Below are positions 52,662 to 62,230 of a stretch of DNA of 64,000 nt, piece by piece. The stretch spans positions 620,001-684,000 of the forward strand of contig NZ_JADOBQ010000002.1 of assembly GCF_015644665.1 (NCBI RefSeq), read 5' to 3'. This DNA is from Roseobacter sp. MH60115. Its GTDB lineage: Bacteria > Pseudomonadota > Alphaproteobacteria > Rhodobacterales > Rhodobacteraceae. A program made the position numbers and the translations under genes. How positions within the stretch are numbered: position 1 is the first letter of the stretch; each line of letters opens with the position of its first letter. The notes under the pieces are model-generated. The model did not search any database. It saw only the letters and a program-made list of their open reading frames with translations, and was not told the origin of the DNA.

Positions 52662-54197
52662 ATGTCCACAGCCCAACGCGATCCTATACAAGCGCACGTC
52701 CAACTGACCGGCGTCACCAAACGCTACGGCGGCGTGACGGCGCTCGACAACGTCGATTTCGAATGTGAGCTGGGATCGGTGCATGCCGTGCTGGGTGAGA
52801 ACGGCGCGGGCAAGTCGACGCTGATCAAGATCATGTCCGGCGTGGTGCAGCCCGACGAAGGCGAGATCCGTCTGAACGGCACGCCCGTCAGTTTCTCGCA
52901 CCCGGCCGCCGCGAATGCGCAGGGCATTGTTTGCATTTTTCAGGAGCTGTCACTGCTGTCGGACCTTTCCGTGGCGGACAACATCTCAATCGCCGATCCA
53001 CCGCGTCGGTTCGGTCTGATTGATGGCAAAGCCCAACGCAGGCGGGCAGAAGAACTGCTGGCACGCATCGGTTGCGAGGACGTCAATCCGATGTCGCGGG
53101 TGCGCGATTTGCCGCTGTCCCGCCGGCAGATGGTCGAGATTGCGAAAGCATTGGCCAAGAACCCGAACGTGCTGATCCTCGATGAGGCGACTTCGGCGTT
53201 GACCGCCGCCGACGTGGAGACTGTCTTCGATATCCTGCGCCGTCTGCGCGATGATGGGATCTCGATCCTGACGATTTCTCACCGGATGCATGAAATCGAA
53301 GCGATTGCCGACAAGTGCTCCGTGTTCCGCAATGGTCGGCACATCGAGACCTTCCAGCAGGGCGCGCGGTCCGAAGGGGAGATCGTGCAGATGATGATCG
53401 GCCGGGAAATCACCGCGCATTTTCCACCCAAACCGCCGCCGCCCGATGCGCCCAAACCCATGCTGCAGCTTGAAAAATACTCCTGGGAGGACAAGCTCAA
53501 ATCTATTGACCTCTCGGTGGGTGCTGGCGAAATCGTCGGTCTCGGCGGCTTGGACGGTCAGGGGCAGAAAGAGCTGCTGCTGGGGCTTTTTGGCGTGCTC
53601 AAGGGCACCAGCGGACAGGTGACCGTTCAGGGCAAAGCGGTCGATATCAACTCCCCACAGGACGCAAAGAGGGCAGGGGTCGATCTGGCTCTGATCCCCG
53701 AGGATCGCAAGACCGAAGGTCTGATGCTGCCCATGTCCATCGCGGACAATCTCACCATCGCATCGTTGAAACGCCTGTCGCGCGGGATATTCGTTGACGG
53801 CGACGCGCTGACCGCGGCGGTCGAGGATGGCATTCAGCGGATGCAGATCAAGGTCGGATCGAATTCGGATCCGGTCTCCACCCTGTCGGGCGGCAACCAG
53901 CAGAAGGTGGTGATTGCCAAATGGCTGATGACCGACCCCAAGATCATTCTGCTGAATGATCCGACACGGGGCATCGATGTGGGCACCAAGCAGGAGATTT
54001 ATCGCCTGCTGCGCAACCTCGCCGAAACCGGGGCGTCGATCATCTACTACTCGACCGACTACGAAGAGCTGATCGGCTGCTGCGACCGGGTGGCTGTCAT
54101 GTATGACGGCGAGATCGTGCGCGAATTGCAGGGCGACGAGATTAACGAGCGCAACATCATCGCATCCGCGCTCAAGATGGATGAGGCCGCCGAATGA
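52662..54197 (+). CDS. RbsA/MglA-type double ABC ATPase
   Basis: 511-aa sugar ABC ATPase with two nucleotide-binding domains. The first has Walker A GENGAGKST, signature-equivalent LPLSRRQMVEI and LILDEATSAL. The second has a degenerate Walker A (GLGGLDGQGQKELL), signature LSGGNQQK and Walker B LLNDPTRGID, where Glu is Asp; a degenerate second half is normal for RbsA-type proteins. Overlaps permease 1 by 4 bp. Energises the importer formed with 51456, 54194 and 55231. Confidence 0.92.
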   Translation: MSTAQRDPIQAHVQLTGVTKRYGGVTALDNVDFECELGSVHAVLGENGAGKSTLIKIMSGVVQPDEGEIRLNGTPVSFSHPAAANAQGIVCIFQELSLLSDLSVADNISIADPPRRFGLIDGKAQRRRAEELLARIGCEDVNPMSRVRDLPLSRRQMVEIAKALAKNPNVLILDEATSALTAADVETVFDILRRLRDDGISILTISHRMHEIEAIADKCSVFRNGRHIETFQQGARSEGEIVQMMIGREITAHFPPKPPPPDAPKPMLQLEKYSWEDKLKSIDLSVGAGEIVGLGGLDGQGQKELLLGLFGVLKGTSGQVTVQGKAVDINSPQDAKRAGVDLALIPEDRKTEGLMLPMSIADNLTIASLKRLSRGIFVDGDALTAAVEDGIQRMQIKVGSNSDPVSTLSGGNQQKVVIAKWLMTDPKIILLNDPTRGIDVGTKQEIYRLLRNLAETGASIIYYSTDYEELIGCCDRVAVMYDGEIVRELQGDEINERNIIASALKMDEAAE

Positions 54198-55234
54198 ATG
54201 ACATAAGAGTGCGGCTGTCGCAAAACGCGGCCTTGCTGACCGCCATCGCGATCTTCATCCTGTCCTATGTTTTCTACAACATGAACCATCCGCGCGGTTT
54301 TTCGGTGGCGGTGCTCATTCAGAACTCCAACGAAGTGTTCACCCTCGCCATGGTGGCAATGGCGCAGACCGTGCCGGTGCTGATGGGCGGGCTTGACCTG
54401 TCGGTGGGCGCGATCATGACGCTGGTCAACACCATCGCGAGCCACCTGCTGAACGGCAGCCCTTTGCAGATTGCGTTGGGTATGGTGATCAGTCTTGCCG
54501 CCGGGGCCGCCTGCGGCTTCGTCAACGGCTGTATTGTCGTTTACGGGCGCATCCAGCCGATCATCGCCACGCTGGCCACCGGCGCGATCTTTCTCGGGCT
54601 CGCGCTGTTTCTGCGCCCGTCACCGGGCGGCAATGTGGACGATGATCTGTCTTGGGCGGCCACCAATGATCTCTACGAGATCGCCGCAACATACGGTTAC
54701 GCACAGAATGGCGAGGCGGCGTGGTTCCAGCCCATTTCGTGGATTCCCGTGCCGCTTGTGCTGTTGGTCCTGGTGGCGGTTCTGGTCTGGCTTCCGTTCG
54801 CCCGGTCGGTCACCGGGCGTACGGTCTATGCGGTAGGATCGGGCGAGGGCGCGGCCTATATGTCGGGCCTGCCGATTGATCGCGCCAAGATCGCGGCCTT
54901 CACACTTGGCGGTTTCTTTGCGGGCATCGGCGGGCTTTACCTCACACTGCAGACCTCTTCGGGGAACGCCGACATCCCGCAAGCGGGGGCCTACACCCTG
55001 AATTCCATCGCCGCTGTCGTTATTGGCGGCACCTCGCTTCTGGGCGGGGTGGGCACGGCCATCGGGTCGATTTTCGGCGCGCTGATCCTGCGCACCATTT
55101 CATTCAACTTCCGGATTTTCGAGATCGACCCGTTGATGCAACCGCTTTTTGAAGGCGTCGTTCTGCTGGCCGCGGTGAGCCTTGGGGCGTTCCGGGTCTT
55201 GCGGGTCAAGAACACGCTGGAGCTTTTCCGATGA
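54194..55234 (+). CDS. RbsC-type sugar ABC permease 1
   Basis: 346-aa multi-pass permease of the ribose/xylose type, with MGGLDLSVGAIMTLVN (family signature), GCIVVYGRIQPIIATLATGAIF, and the C-terminal YTLNSIAAVVIGGTSLLGGVGT block. Start overlaps the ATPase stop, stop overlaps permease 2 (ATGA), so the two permeases likely form a heterodimer. Confidence 0.92.
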   Translation: MNDIRVRLSQNAALLTAIAIFILSYVFYNMNHPRGFSVAVLIQNSNEVFTLAMVAMAQTVPVLMGGLDLSVGAIMTLVNTIASHLLNGSPLQIALGMVISLAAGAACGFVNGCIVVYGRIQPIIATLATGAIFLGLALFLRPSPGGNVDDDLSWAATNDLYEIAATYGYAQNGEAAWFQPISWIPVPLVLLVLVAVLVWLPFARSVTGRTVYAVGSGEGAAYMSGLPIDRAKIAAFTLGGFFAGIGGLYLTLQTSSGNADIPQAGAYTLNSIAAVVIGGTSLLGGVGTAIGSIFGALILRTISFNFRIFEIDPLMQPLFEGVVLLAAVSLGAFRVLRVKNTLELFR

Positions 55235-56211
55235 CCTCCCTGCCGCAAGATCCCGCGTCCTCCCGCTTCAAGCTCGGCGAGGATGACAAGCCCATCGTGA
55301 TGTCCGCCGGGTTCATCCTGGTGATCCTCGCCGTGGGGACGATCTACACGCTTTATACGCAGGGCACGGCAACGCTGCTGTCGCCGGAGTACCTGTTGCA
55401 GCAACTCCAGGTCGGCGCCTTCCTCGGGATCGTCGCGGCAGGCATGATGCTGGTCATTCTGCTGGGGCATATCGATCTGTCGATCCCCTGGACGATTGCC
55501 GCCGGGGCGATGATGGCGACGACCGTGGGCGGGCCCATGGCGATCCCGGTGGGTCTTGGGGTCGGGCTTATTGTGGGCCTGGTGAACGGGCTCGGGGTCG
55601 CTTACCTGCGGATCCCGTCGATGATCTTCACGCTGGGGGTCAACGCGGTCATGCGTGGCCTGATGGTCGCCCATACCGGTGGCTTTGCGCCCCAGACCGC
55701 CGCCACCGATCTGATGCAATATCTCGCGGTGGGCAAGATCCTGGGGATCCCGGTCGCCTTGATGGTCTGGGCGGTGGTCTCCATCGCGGTCATGCTTCTG
55801 TTGCAGCGGACAGCGGTGGGCAAGAGCATCTATGCCATCGGAAACAAGGAAGCCGCCGCCTATCTTGCCGGTGTGCCGACCAAGCGTGTGATCGTCACGG
55901 CGTTTTGTCTCTGCGGGATGCTGGCGGGTCTCTCCGGCACCCTGCTGGCCGGATATTCGACCAAGGCATACCAAGGCATGGGCGACGCCTACCTGCTGCC
56001 CGCCATCGCCGCGGTGGTCATCGGCGGAACCCATATCCTGGGCGGTCGCGGGCGCTATCTCGGCACGCTGATCGGCGTGATCCTGATCGTCTTGCTGAAC
56101 TCGGTACTGTCGATCATGCAGATGCCGGAATCCGGTCGCCAGATCATTTACGGTACCGTGATCATCGTCATGCTGCTGGTCTATGGACGCGGGCGAAAGG
56201 TCACAAGTTAG
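55231..56211 (+). CDS. RbsC-type sugar ABC permease 2
   Basis: 326-aa partner permease: ILLGHIDLSIPWTIAAGAMM, GLGVAYLRIPSMIFTLGVNAVM, YLLPAIAAVVIGGTHILGGRG. Two distinct RbsC-like permeases with one RbsA-like ATPase are common in rhizobial/rhodobacterial importers. The lactonase gene follows 12 bp later. Confidence 0.92.
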   Translation: MTSLPQDPASSRFKLGEDDKPIVMSAGFILVILAVGTIYTLYTQGTATLLSPEYLLQQLQVGAFLGIVAAGMMLVILLGHIDLSIPWTIAAGAMMATTVGGPMAIPVGLGVGLIVGLVNGLGVAYLRIPSMIFTLGVNAVMRGLMVAHTGGFAPQTAATDLMQYLAVGKILGIPVALMVWAVVSIAVMLLLQRTAVGKSIYAIGNKEAAAYLAGVPTKRVIVTAFCLCGMLAGLSGTLLAGYSTKAYQGMGDAYLLPAIAAVVIGGTHILGGRGRYLGTLIGVILIVLLNSVLSIMQMPESGRQIIYGTVIIVMLLVYGRGRKVTS

Positions 56212-56223
56212 GGAGAAACGGAG

Positions 56224-57138
56224 ATGCTCACCGATGCCTTTGAAGTGATCGACAAGAGGTTCACGCGCTATGCGATGGGCAACGTTCACCTCGAAACCCT
56301 CTATGAAGGGACACGTTGGTCGGAGGGCCCCGCCTATTTCCCGGCGGGCAAGTATCTGATCTGGTCGGACATTCCGAACGACCGCCTGCTGCGCTACGAT
56401 GAGACGAACGGCGTGGTGTCGGAATTCCTCAAACCCTGCCGCAATCACAACGGCCACACTGTCGACCGCGAAGGCCGTCTGGTGGCCTGCGAGCATCGGG
56501 GGCGCTGTGTCAGCCGCATCGAAGTGGATGGCTCCACCACCATTCTCGCAGACCGCTACGACGGCAAGCGCCTCAATTCGCCGAACGACGTGGTGGTGAA
56601 ATCCGACGGGTCGATCTGGTTCACCGACCCCACATACGGGATCGACGGCGAGTATGAAGGCGACAAGGCCGAGGCGGAACAAGACGGCTCGCATGTCTAC
56701 CGCATTGATCCAGACACCGGTGCGGTATCCGCTGTGATCACCGATATGGTCAAGCCAAACGGCCTGGCGTTCTCTCCCGATGAAAGCCTGCTCTACGTGG
56801 CCGATACCGGCGCCACGCATGTCGAAAACGGCCCCCGGCACATCCGAACCTTTGCGGTCAGTGACAGTGGCGCCCTGTCTGGCGGCGACATCTTTGCGAC
56901 GACGGATGTTGGCCTCTTTGACGGGTTTCGGGTGGATGTTCATGGCAATATCTGGACGTCCGCGGGGGATGGTGTGCACTGCTACACGCCCGAGGGTGAC
57001 CTCATCGGAAAGATCCTGACCGGTGAAGTTGTGGCCAATGTCGAATTCGGCGGCATCAAGCGCAACCGGCTGTTCATCTGCGCGACCACAACGCTGCGCG
57101 CCGTCTATCTGAACACGCAGGGCGCGCCGCGGCCTTAG
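56224..57138 (+). CDS. SMP-30/gluconolactonase-family lactonase
   Basis: 304-aa six-bladed beta-propeller lactonase. Metal-site residues of the family lie in RWSEGPAYFP (E), LNSPNDVVVKSDGSIWFTDPTYG (N and D, in part) and VKPNGLAFSPDESLLYVADTG (N/D). Cytoplasmic by sequence. Hydrolyses sugar lactones to acids, implying that the imported sugar is oxidised at C1 somewhere. Same operon as the RbsABC-type importer. Confidence 0.9.
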   Translation: MLTDAFEVIDKRFTRYAMGNVHLETLYEGTRWSEGPAYFPAGKYLIWSDIPNDRLLRYDETNGVVSEFLKPCRNHNGHTVDREGRLVACEHRGRCVSRIEVDGSTTILADRYDGKRLNSPNDVVVKSDGSIWFTDPTYGIDGEYEGDKAEAEQDGSHVYRIDPDTGAVSAVITDMVKPNGLAFSPDESLLYVADTGATHVENGPRHIRTFAVSDSGALSGGDIFATTDVGLFDGFRVDVHGNIWTSAGDGVHCYTPEGDLIGKILTGEVVANVEFGGIKRNRLFICATTTLRAVYLNTQGAPRP

Positions 57139-57166
57139 TCTGAACAGCAAATCAGGGGACAGCATT

Positions 57167-57724
57167 ATGCAAACGGAAAGCTACACCTCCAAGCCAGAAG
57201 GCAAGATCCCGAACAGCCGATTTCCGCTCCTGATCCACCGGAGGGCCATCCCCGGTGGTGGCGTCGATGCGGTCAAGGCCCGGTTCCGCAAAAACGGCTG
57301 GGGCAACAATTGGGAATACCCGGGCATCTACGAATACGCGCATTTCCATTCGACGTCGCATGAGTGTCTGGGTTGCGCGGCGGGCTGGATGGAGTTCAAC
57401 CTCTCTGTCGAAGGCTGGACCAGGGTGCGGCTCGAGGTGGGCGACGTCATCGTCATGCCTGCAGGCGTCAGCCACGAGATGACTGGGCATGCCGATGATA
57501 TTATGATGTGCGGGGGCTATGCCGGTGGCCGGGACTGGGACAACATCCAGGAGGCTTTCCTGACGCCCGACCTCTACCGCGAGGCCTGCAAGCGGATCAT
57601 GATGCTGCCCATTCCCGACCGCGACCCGGTGACAGGCGAGGTGCTGCACCAATGGCATGATGCGCCATCGTCTGTAGATGGCGGCTGGAACGATTTCCGC
57701 GATGGGTTGGACGCCAGCAATTGA
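57167..57724 (+). CDS. Cupin-domain protein
   Basis: 185-aa single-domain cupin. The metal-ligand histidines are suggested by AHFHSTSHECLG (cupin motif 1 region) and the second motif EVGDVIVMPAGVSHEM. Small cupins of this type beside sugar operons are often isomerases or unassigned. Starts 28 bp after the lactonase stop. Confidence 0.8.
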   Translation: MQTESYTSKPEGKIPNSRFPLLIHRRAIPGGGVDAVKARFRKNGWGNNWEYPGIYEYAHFHSTSHECLGCAAGWMEFNLSVEGWTRVRLEVGDVIVMPAGVSHEMTGHADDIMMCGGYAGGRDWDNIQEAFLTPDLYREACKRIMMLPIPDRDPVTGEVLHQWHDAPSSVDGGWNDFRDGLDASN

Positions 57725-58092
57725 CCTCCCGCGCCCGTCCGGGCTTTGGCAGGTTCTGATGGCGCCTTCCTGATGCATGACGATGTCAGGTTCAGGTTCT
57801 CAAGATCGGGACTTCACACCCGCATGTCTCCGTCGGGCATAACCAATCTCTTCCACACCAAAGGCCACGAAAGACACGCGATGCGGCACTTGCATCGCGG
57901 CAAGTAAGCGCCCCAATCCATCACAAGCGTTGCATCTGACCCTTTAGGTACCTTCTGATCAGCCTGCGCATGCCAGCCGATGCGTGTTCGAACAGCCGGA
58001 TTGCTCTGAAGCATGGCGCCACCGAGGTGACGTTGCCCAAGGACCAACCGCTCAAGCAGTGCGCAGCTGATCTGCGCTCTTGATGGCAAAAC
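57725..58092. other. 368-bp gap after cupin gene
   Basis: No gene seen. A short plus-strand frame ending at about 58083 (GATEVTLPKDQPLKQCAADLRS) may be the tail of an IS66 TnpA, consistent with the TnpB remnant that follows. Confidence 0.45.
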
Positions 58093-58300
58093 ATGATCTC
58101 ACCTGCTGGCAGCTTCAAATTCCATGTCGCCGCCAAGCCGGTCGACTTCCGCAAGGGGATGGATGGCTCGGCATCACTTGTCATGAACGAATTTGGGCTC
58201 GATCTCTTTTGAGGCGCGAATTTCATCTTTCGCTCCAAGCGCCCGGATCGTTGGAAAGTGATCGTCTGGGACAGAACCGGCCTTGCACTGGTCTGCTGCC
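58093..58300 (+). pseudogene. IS66-family TnpB remnant
   Basis: From ATG 58093: AAKPVDFRKGMDGSASLVMNE, then an in-frame TGA at 58209, then GANFIFRSKRPDRWKVIVWD and RTGLALVC. This is the TnpB accessory protein of IS66 elements with one stop and a lost 3' end. Confidence 0.8.
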
Positions 58301-58340
58301 TGACGTCGTTTAACAGCCTTCCCGGGTCCGATATCGCCGG

Positions 58341-58976
58341 TTATGTCTCGTCTTCCAGATCAAAGATCGGATCCAAGACCAGAACCAACCGCGTCTCGCC
58401 AGACCCCTCAATCGGAGGCGACCGGTGCAGCAGACCGGCATGCGGCTGCTCTGGCCAGAGTGTTCCGCGCAGCAGGATCGGGGCGCCCGTTGGCACGGTG
58501 AAGATGCGTCCAGGCGCTGCACCATCGGTCGAGACTCCATATTGCGTGCCGGTTCCCCGATACGTGCAGACCAGCCGAGCCCGCACCGCATCGATGTGGA
58601 ATCTACGGCACGCATTCGTGGTCACGCGATCAAGCCGCAGACGGATAAAGGGTGCGCCCATCACGCCGCAAAAGACATCTGTCAATGCCGCAATATCCTC
58701 AATCAGGTGCTCGCGCTCTGGCCCGCGCGGCGTGCCCGCTTTGTCGCAGAAGTCCCGCAGGGCAGTCTTCACGCTTTGAGGCCGCAGGATCACGCGCGCT
58801 GAGGGGAGATGCTCAGGGTCCAGCGCGTCAATCCACCTTTGGAAAACCGGATTGGGGGGCCGCTGCCACAGCGCAGCGGCACATCCTGGCGTCTTGATGA
58901 TACTCAGGTTCTCTGGGGTCTGGGCGACGCCAACCCCGATGGCGGCGCTTTGCAGCACGTCTTGCACCATGTTCAT
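58341..58976 (-). CDS. DUF1826-family protein
   Basis: About 211 aa from ATG 58976, whose ATG overlaps the CobW stop (ATGA); the longer frame into the CobW gene is rejected. It matches DUF1826 proteins (RFHIDAVRARLVCTYRGTGTQY; LLRGTLWPEQPHAGLLHRSPP), which resemble 2-oxoglutarate/iron-type double-stranded beta-helix proteins in having H-x-D (FHID) and a later H. They are regularly found with CobW/Zur zinc genes. Function unknown. Last gene of the two-CobW operon. Confidence 0.8.
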   Translation of the reverse strand: MNMVQDVLQSAAIGVGVAQTPENLSIIKTPGCAAALWQRPPNPVFQRWIDALDPEHLPSARVILRPQSVKTALRDFCDKAGTPRGPEREHLIEDIAALTDVFCGVMGAPFIRLRLDRVTTNACRRFHIDAVRARLVCTYRGTGTQYGVSTDGAAPGRIFTVPTGAPILLRGTLWPEQPHAGLLHRSPPIEGSGETRLVLVLDPIFDLEDET

Positions 58977-60181
58977 GCCGCCTGCTCCGCACGGCGCCAC
59001 AGTGGGAAAGGGTCGGGGAAATCGGGCAGGGCGTCGGGCGTCGGGGCCAGATATGCGGGTACAAGTGCGGCATCCAGCCGGGCCTTGATGTCGGACCACT
59101 CAATACCGGACCCGACAAAGACGATTTCCTGCCGCCGGTCGCCCCAAGGCTCTTGCCAATGCGAGGCCATGTAGGCGCGTATGCCCTCATGATCAGGCCA
59201 GCGATCCTCCGGAACGGACGCCCACCATGTGCCCATTGGCTTGACGGAGGATAGCGCCCCTGCCAGCGAAAACTCTGCCACCCACTCCGGCCGCGTCGCG
59301 ATCCAGAAATGTCCTTTGGCGCGGATGACACCCGGCAGGTCGCCGTTCAAGACCGACATTATTTTCTCCGGCTCGAACGGCCTGCGCGCGCGGTAGACGA
59401 ATGAGGCGACGCCGTATTCCTCTGTTTCCGGCACGTGATCGGCAAAGCCGTAAAGCTCCTTGGCCCACATTGGATGGTCGTGCGCCTTGTCAAAGTCGAA
59501 CAGCCCGGTGTCGAGGATCGCATCTGCCGGCACATCCGAATGGGTGGTCTCGATGATTTCTGCGTCTGCGTTCAGACTTCGGATGATCTGGCGTGCGGCC
59601 TGTACCTTATGGGGCTCGGCATCCGCGACCTTGTTCAACACAACCACATCCGCGAATTCGATCTGTTCGACCAGCAGGTCAACCAAGGTGCGTTCGTCGT
59701 CTTCGCCGAGTGTCTCGCCACGGTCGCTTAGGAAGTCATGGCTGGAGTAGTCATGCAGCAGGTTTACCGCATCCACCACGGTGACCATTGTGTCAAGACG
59801 CGCAACGTCGGACAGGCTCTCGCCATCTTCGTCGCGAAATTCAAACGTGGCAGCGACGGGCAGCGGTTCGGAAATCCCGGTCGACTCGATCAGCAGATAG
59901 TCAAAACGCCCCTCGGCCGACAACCGTCGCACCTCAGCCAACAGGTCGTCGCGCAACGTACAGCAGATGCACCCGTTCGACATCTCGACCAGCGTTTCAT
60001 CGGTCCGGCTGAGTTCGGTCTCTGCGCGCACGAGGTCGGCATCAATGTTCACCTCGGACATGTCATTGACGATGACCGCAACGCGGCGCCCCTCACGGTT
60101 GTTGAGGACACGGTTGAGAAGTGTGGTTTTTCCGGCGCCAAGGAAGCCGGACAGAGCGGTGACAGGGAGTTTTTGGGTCAT
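58973..60181 (-). CDS. CobW/COG0523 GTPase (ZigA-like zinc metallochaperone)
   Basis: 402-aa COG0523 GTPase: Walker A GFLGAGKTT, metal-binding CxCC in NGCICCTL, VVLNKVAD (NKxD) and a C-terminal CobW domain (WWASVPEDRWPDH, ending RRQEIVFVGSGI). Such proteins deliver zinc to target enzymes under starvation and are usually Zur-regulated. Preceded 13 bp upstream by a second CobW gene and overlapping the DUF1826 start. Confidence 0.92.
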   Translation of the reverse strand: MTQKLPVTALSGFLGAGKTTLLNRVLNNREGRRVAVIVNDMSEVNIDADLVRAETELSRTDETLVEMSNGCICCTLRDDLLAEVRRLSAEGRFDYLLIESTGISEPLPVAATFEFRDEDGESLSDVARLDTMVTVVDAVNLLHDYSSHDFLSDRGETLGEDDERTLVDLLVEQIEFADVVVLNKVADAEPHKVQAARQIIRSLNADAEIIETTHSDVPADAILDTGLFDFDKAHDHPMWAKELYGFADHVPETEEYGVASFVYRARRPFEPEKIMSVLNGDLPGVIRAKGHFWIATRPEWVAEFSLAGALSSVKPMGTWWASVPEDRWPDHEGIRAYMASHWQEPWGDRRQEIVFVGSGIEWSDIKARLDAALVPAYLAPTPDALPDFPDPFPLWRRAEQAA

Positions 60182-60194
60182 GCGGCGCGTATCC

Positions 60195-61274
60195 TCAAAC
60201 GGGTTGGGCGTTGTTTTCTTCGGAAGGTTGGCGGGCGCGCAGCATGTCGAGGCTGTGGACCAGCTCTGAGCGCGTCATGTCGCGGGCAATGATGACGATG
60301 CGGGATGTGCGATCTCCGCCCGGCCAGTCATGCAGGGGCACGGGCGGATCAAAGAGGTGCTGTACCCCATGGAACACAAAGGGCGTCTCAATCCCCTCAA
60401 GATGCACGATGCCTTTCACCCGCAGGATATCGGGACCACGCAGCAGGATGAGGGTGTCGAGCCAAAGATCGAAAGCAGCATGAGGAATGGGGTCATCCAA
60501 GACAATGGAGGCGGACCCGATCCGTTCATCGTGAGGACGCGGGGGCGGTGCGAGGGAGGGGGCCGGCGCAATGCCAGACAGGTTGCCAAGCGGATCAGCG
60601 TCAGCCGCTGGCGTCAACCACGCCTGTGCCTGTTCTGGTCTTGCCTGATGGCGCAGGCCGCTCAGGTCCCAGAGGGCCTTGGTTGGCACCACACCACGGT
60701 CTGCCCGCAGAATGTCCGCTGTCGGGTTAAGGGAGCGCAGCCGCGCGTCAAAGGCCTGCGAGGCGCTCTCGGGCACCAGGTCGGTCTTGCTCAGCACAAG
60801 CAAATCGGCCATTGCGACCTGCGACACCGCTTCGAACTGGCGGTTGAGCGTGTCCGGGCCGGTGGCGGCATCGACCACCGTGACGACCCCGTCCATGCGG
60901 AAATTCTCGGCCAGATAAGGGTCGATCAGGAAAGTCTGGAGAACGGGAACGGGGTCTGCCAGGCCTGTTGTCTCGATCACGATGCGGTCAAACGTGACGC
61001 GGCCCTCGTGTTTGCGCGTGACCAGGTCCTGCAGAGTACGCGACAGGTCCCCCCGCATGGAGCAACACAGGCAGCCTGATTGCATCAGAATGATGTCCTC
61101 ATCCACTGCCTCAATCAGGTCATGGTCCAGCCCGGCCTCGCCGAACTCATTCACGATGACGGCGATCTTTGGTGCGGGACCCTTGGAGAGTATCGCATTG
61201 AGCAGCGTGGTTTTTCCCGCGCCTAGAAATCCCGTCAATAAGGTGACCGGGAATCGGGTGTCCGTGGCGTGCAT
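60195..61274 (-). CDS. Second CobW/COG0523 GTPase
   Basis: 359-aa COG0523 GTPase with GFLGAGKTT, CxCC in SGCLCCSM, E in IVIETTGLADP and NKxD variant LSKTD. The C-terminal domain (LILLRGPDILRVKGIVHLEG; WPGGDRTSRIVIIARDM) is shorter than in its neighbour, so these are two different subfamilies rather than a duplication. It begins 34 bp downstream of a Zur-like palindrome and leads the operon CobW-CobW-DUF1826. Confidence 0.92.
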   Translation of the reverse strand: MHATDTRFPVTLLTGFLGAGKTTLLNAILSKGPAPKIAVIVNEFGEAGLDHDLIEAVDEDIILMQSGCLCCSMRGDLSRTLQDLVTRKHEGRVTFDRIVIETTGLADPVPVLQTFLIDPYLAENFRMDGVVTVVDAATGPDTLNRQFEAVSQVAMADLLVLSKTDLVPESASQAFDARLRSLNPTADILRADRGVVPTKALWDLSGLRHQARPEQAQAWLTPAADADPLGNLSGIAPAPSLAPPPRPHDERIGSASIVLDDPIPHAAFDLWLDTLILLRGPDILRVKGIVHLEGIETPFVFHGVQHLFDPPVPLHDWPGGDRTSRIVIIARDMTRSELVHSLDMLRARQPSEENNAQPV

Positions 61275-61307
61275 GGATATCGGTCACTCTGTATCAGTTC
61301 GTTGATT

Positions 61308-61333
61308 TGTAATGTTATGACATAACACTTACA
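61308..61333 (-). promoter_or_regulatory. Zur-like operator
   Basis: AT-rich palindrome with perfect core GTTATG-A-CATAAC and outer arms TGTAA / TTACA, 34-59 bp upstream of the first CobW start. Its form fits alphaproteobacterial Zur boxes, and the downstream genes are standard Zur targets. Confidence 0.75.
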
Positions 61334-61348
61334 AGGAAAACAAGATGC

Positions 61349-62230
61349 TCATGTCAGATAAGGCAGCAACATGCCTGTGCTGAGCGCAATGATCAGAATA
61401 CCCCCCGTCACGTGCAGTGTGGCCGAGATGGCCTGAACGCCTTCGTGGCCCCGCGCACCAAGCCCGGCCAGCCGTCGCGCGGCGACGCCTGAGGTCGCAA
61501 CGGTGAGGTTGAAGGCGGCGGTCCCAAGGCCCATCGTGATCACCGCGAGACAGCCCACCGCAAAGGCGTCGAAGCGGGCCGCGATCACCAGAACAAACAA
61601 TGCGCCCGTGCAAGGTCTCAACGCGATGCTGGCAATCAGAGCCACTGCATCGCGCGAGGAGGTCAGTGTCATCACGTCATTGACGTCAGGGGAATGCGCG
61701 TGACCGCAGCAGCCCTGCGTTGCCTGCTTCGCCTCTCCAATTCTGCGCCAGCTTCTTGCGCCGCGAAACACCAGCACAGCGCCTATCGCGGCGATTGCGG
61801 CGTAACTTGCGGGGGCGAGCCAAGCCTCGGTTATGTCCGCCAGATCACCCGACCGCATTTGCAAAAGAAAATAGAGGCTGCCGACTAAAAAGATCGCAGT
61901 CGCGGCCTGTGCCAGGCTGGACAGAACCGTCAATACGCTTAGACGCCTCAGGGTTGCGCCACTGGCAAGGGCGGCCCCGCCGATCAGCACCTTGCCATGC
62001 CCCGGCCCAAGGGCGTGGAAGAAACCATAAGCGGCCGTCGCGCTGCACAAGGTCCAGATGGCCAGCAGATCGCCCGTCTGAATGGCGCGGAGCGCGCCGG
62101 CCATTGCGTTTTGAAACATACGCTGTTGCCCTGCGGCCCATTGCTGGATCTCATACCACGGCACCACGCTCCAGGCAGCGGCACCCGCGATCAGGATGCC
62201 CAGGACGATGACGCCGAGTTTCAACCACAT
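61349..62230 (-). CDS. NicO/RcnA-type metal transporter
   Basis: 293-aa membrane protein of the nickel/cobalt transporter NicO superfamily: several hydrophobic helices, the motif HALGPGHGKVLIGG, and a metal-binding loop CCGHAHSPDVND. Starts within the stop region of the DUF1007 gene (10-bp overlap), so they act together. In a zinc-regulated context zinc or another divalent metal is as likely as nickel. Confidence 0.85.
   Translation of the reverse strand: MWLKLGVIVLGILIAGAAAWSVVPWYEIQQWAAGQQRMFQNAMAGALRAIQTGDLLAIWTLCSATAAYGFFHALGPGHGKVLIGGAALASGATLRRLSVLTVLSSLAQAATAIFLVGSLYFLLQMRSGDLADITEAWLAPASYAAIAAIGAVLVFRGARSWRRIGEAKQATQGCCGHAHSPDVNDVMTLTSSRDAVALIASIALRPCTGALFVLVIAARFDAFAVGCLAVITMGLGTAAFNLTVATSGVAARRLAGLGARGHEGVQAISATLHVTGGILIIALSTGMLLPYLT

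Noticed and set aside
54991-57165. 724-codon minus-strand open frame
   Set aside because: Antisense shadow of the RbsC permeases and the lactonase, which have clear families; high GC creates long antisense frames here.
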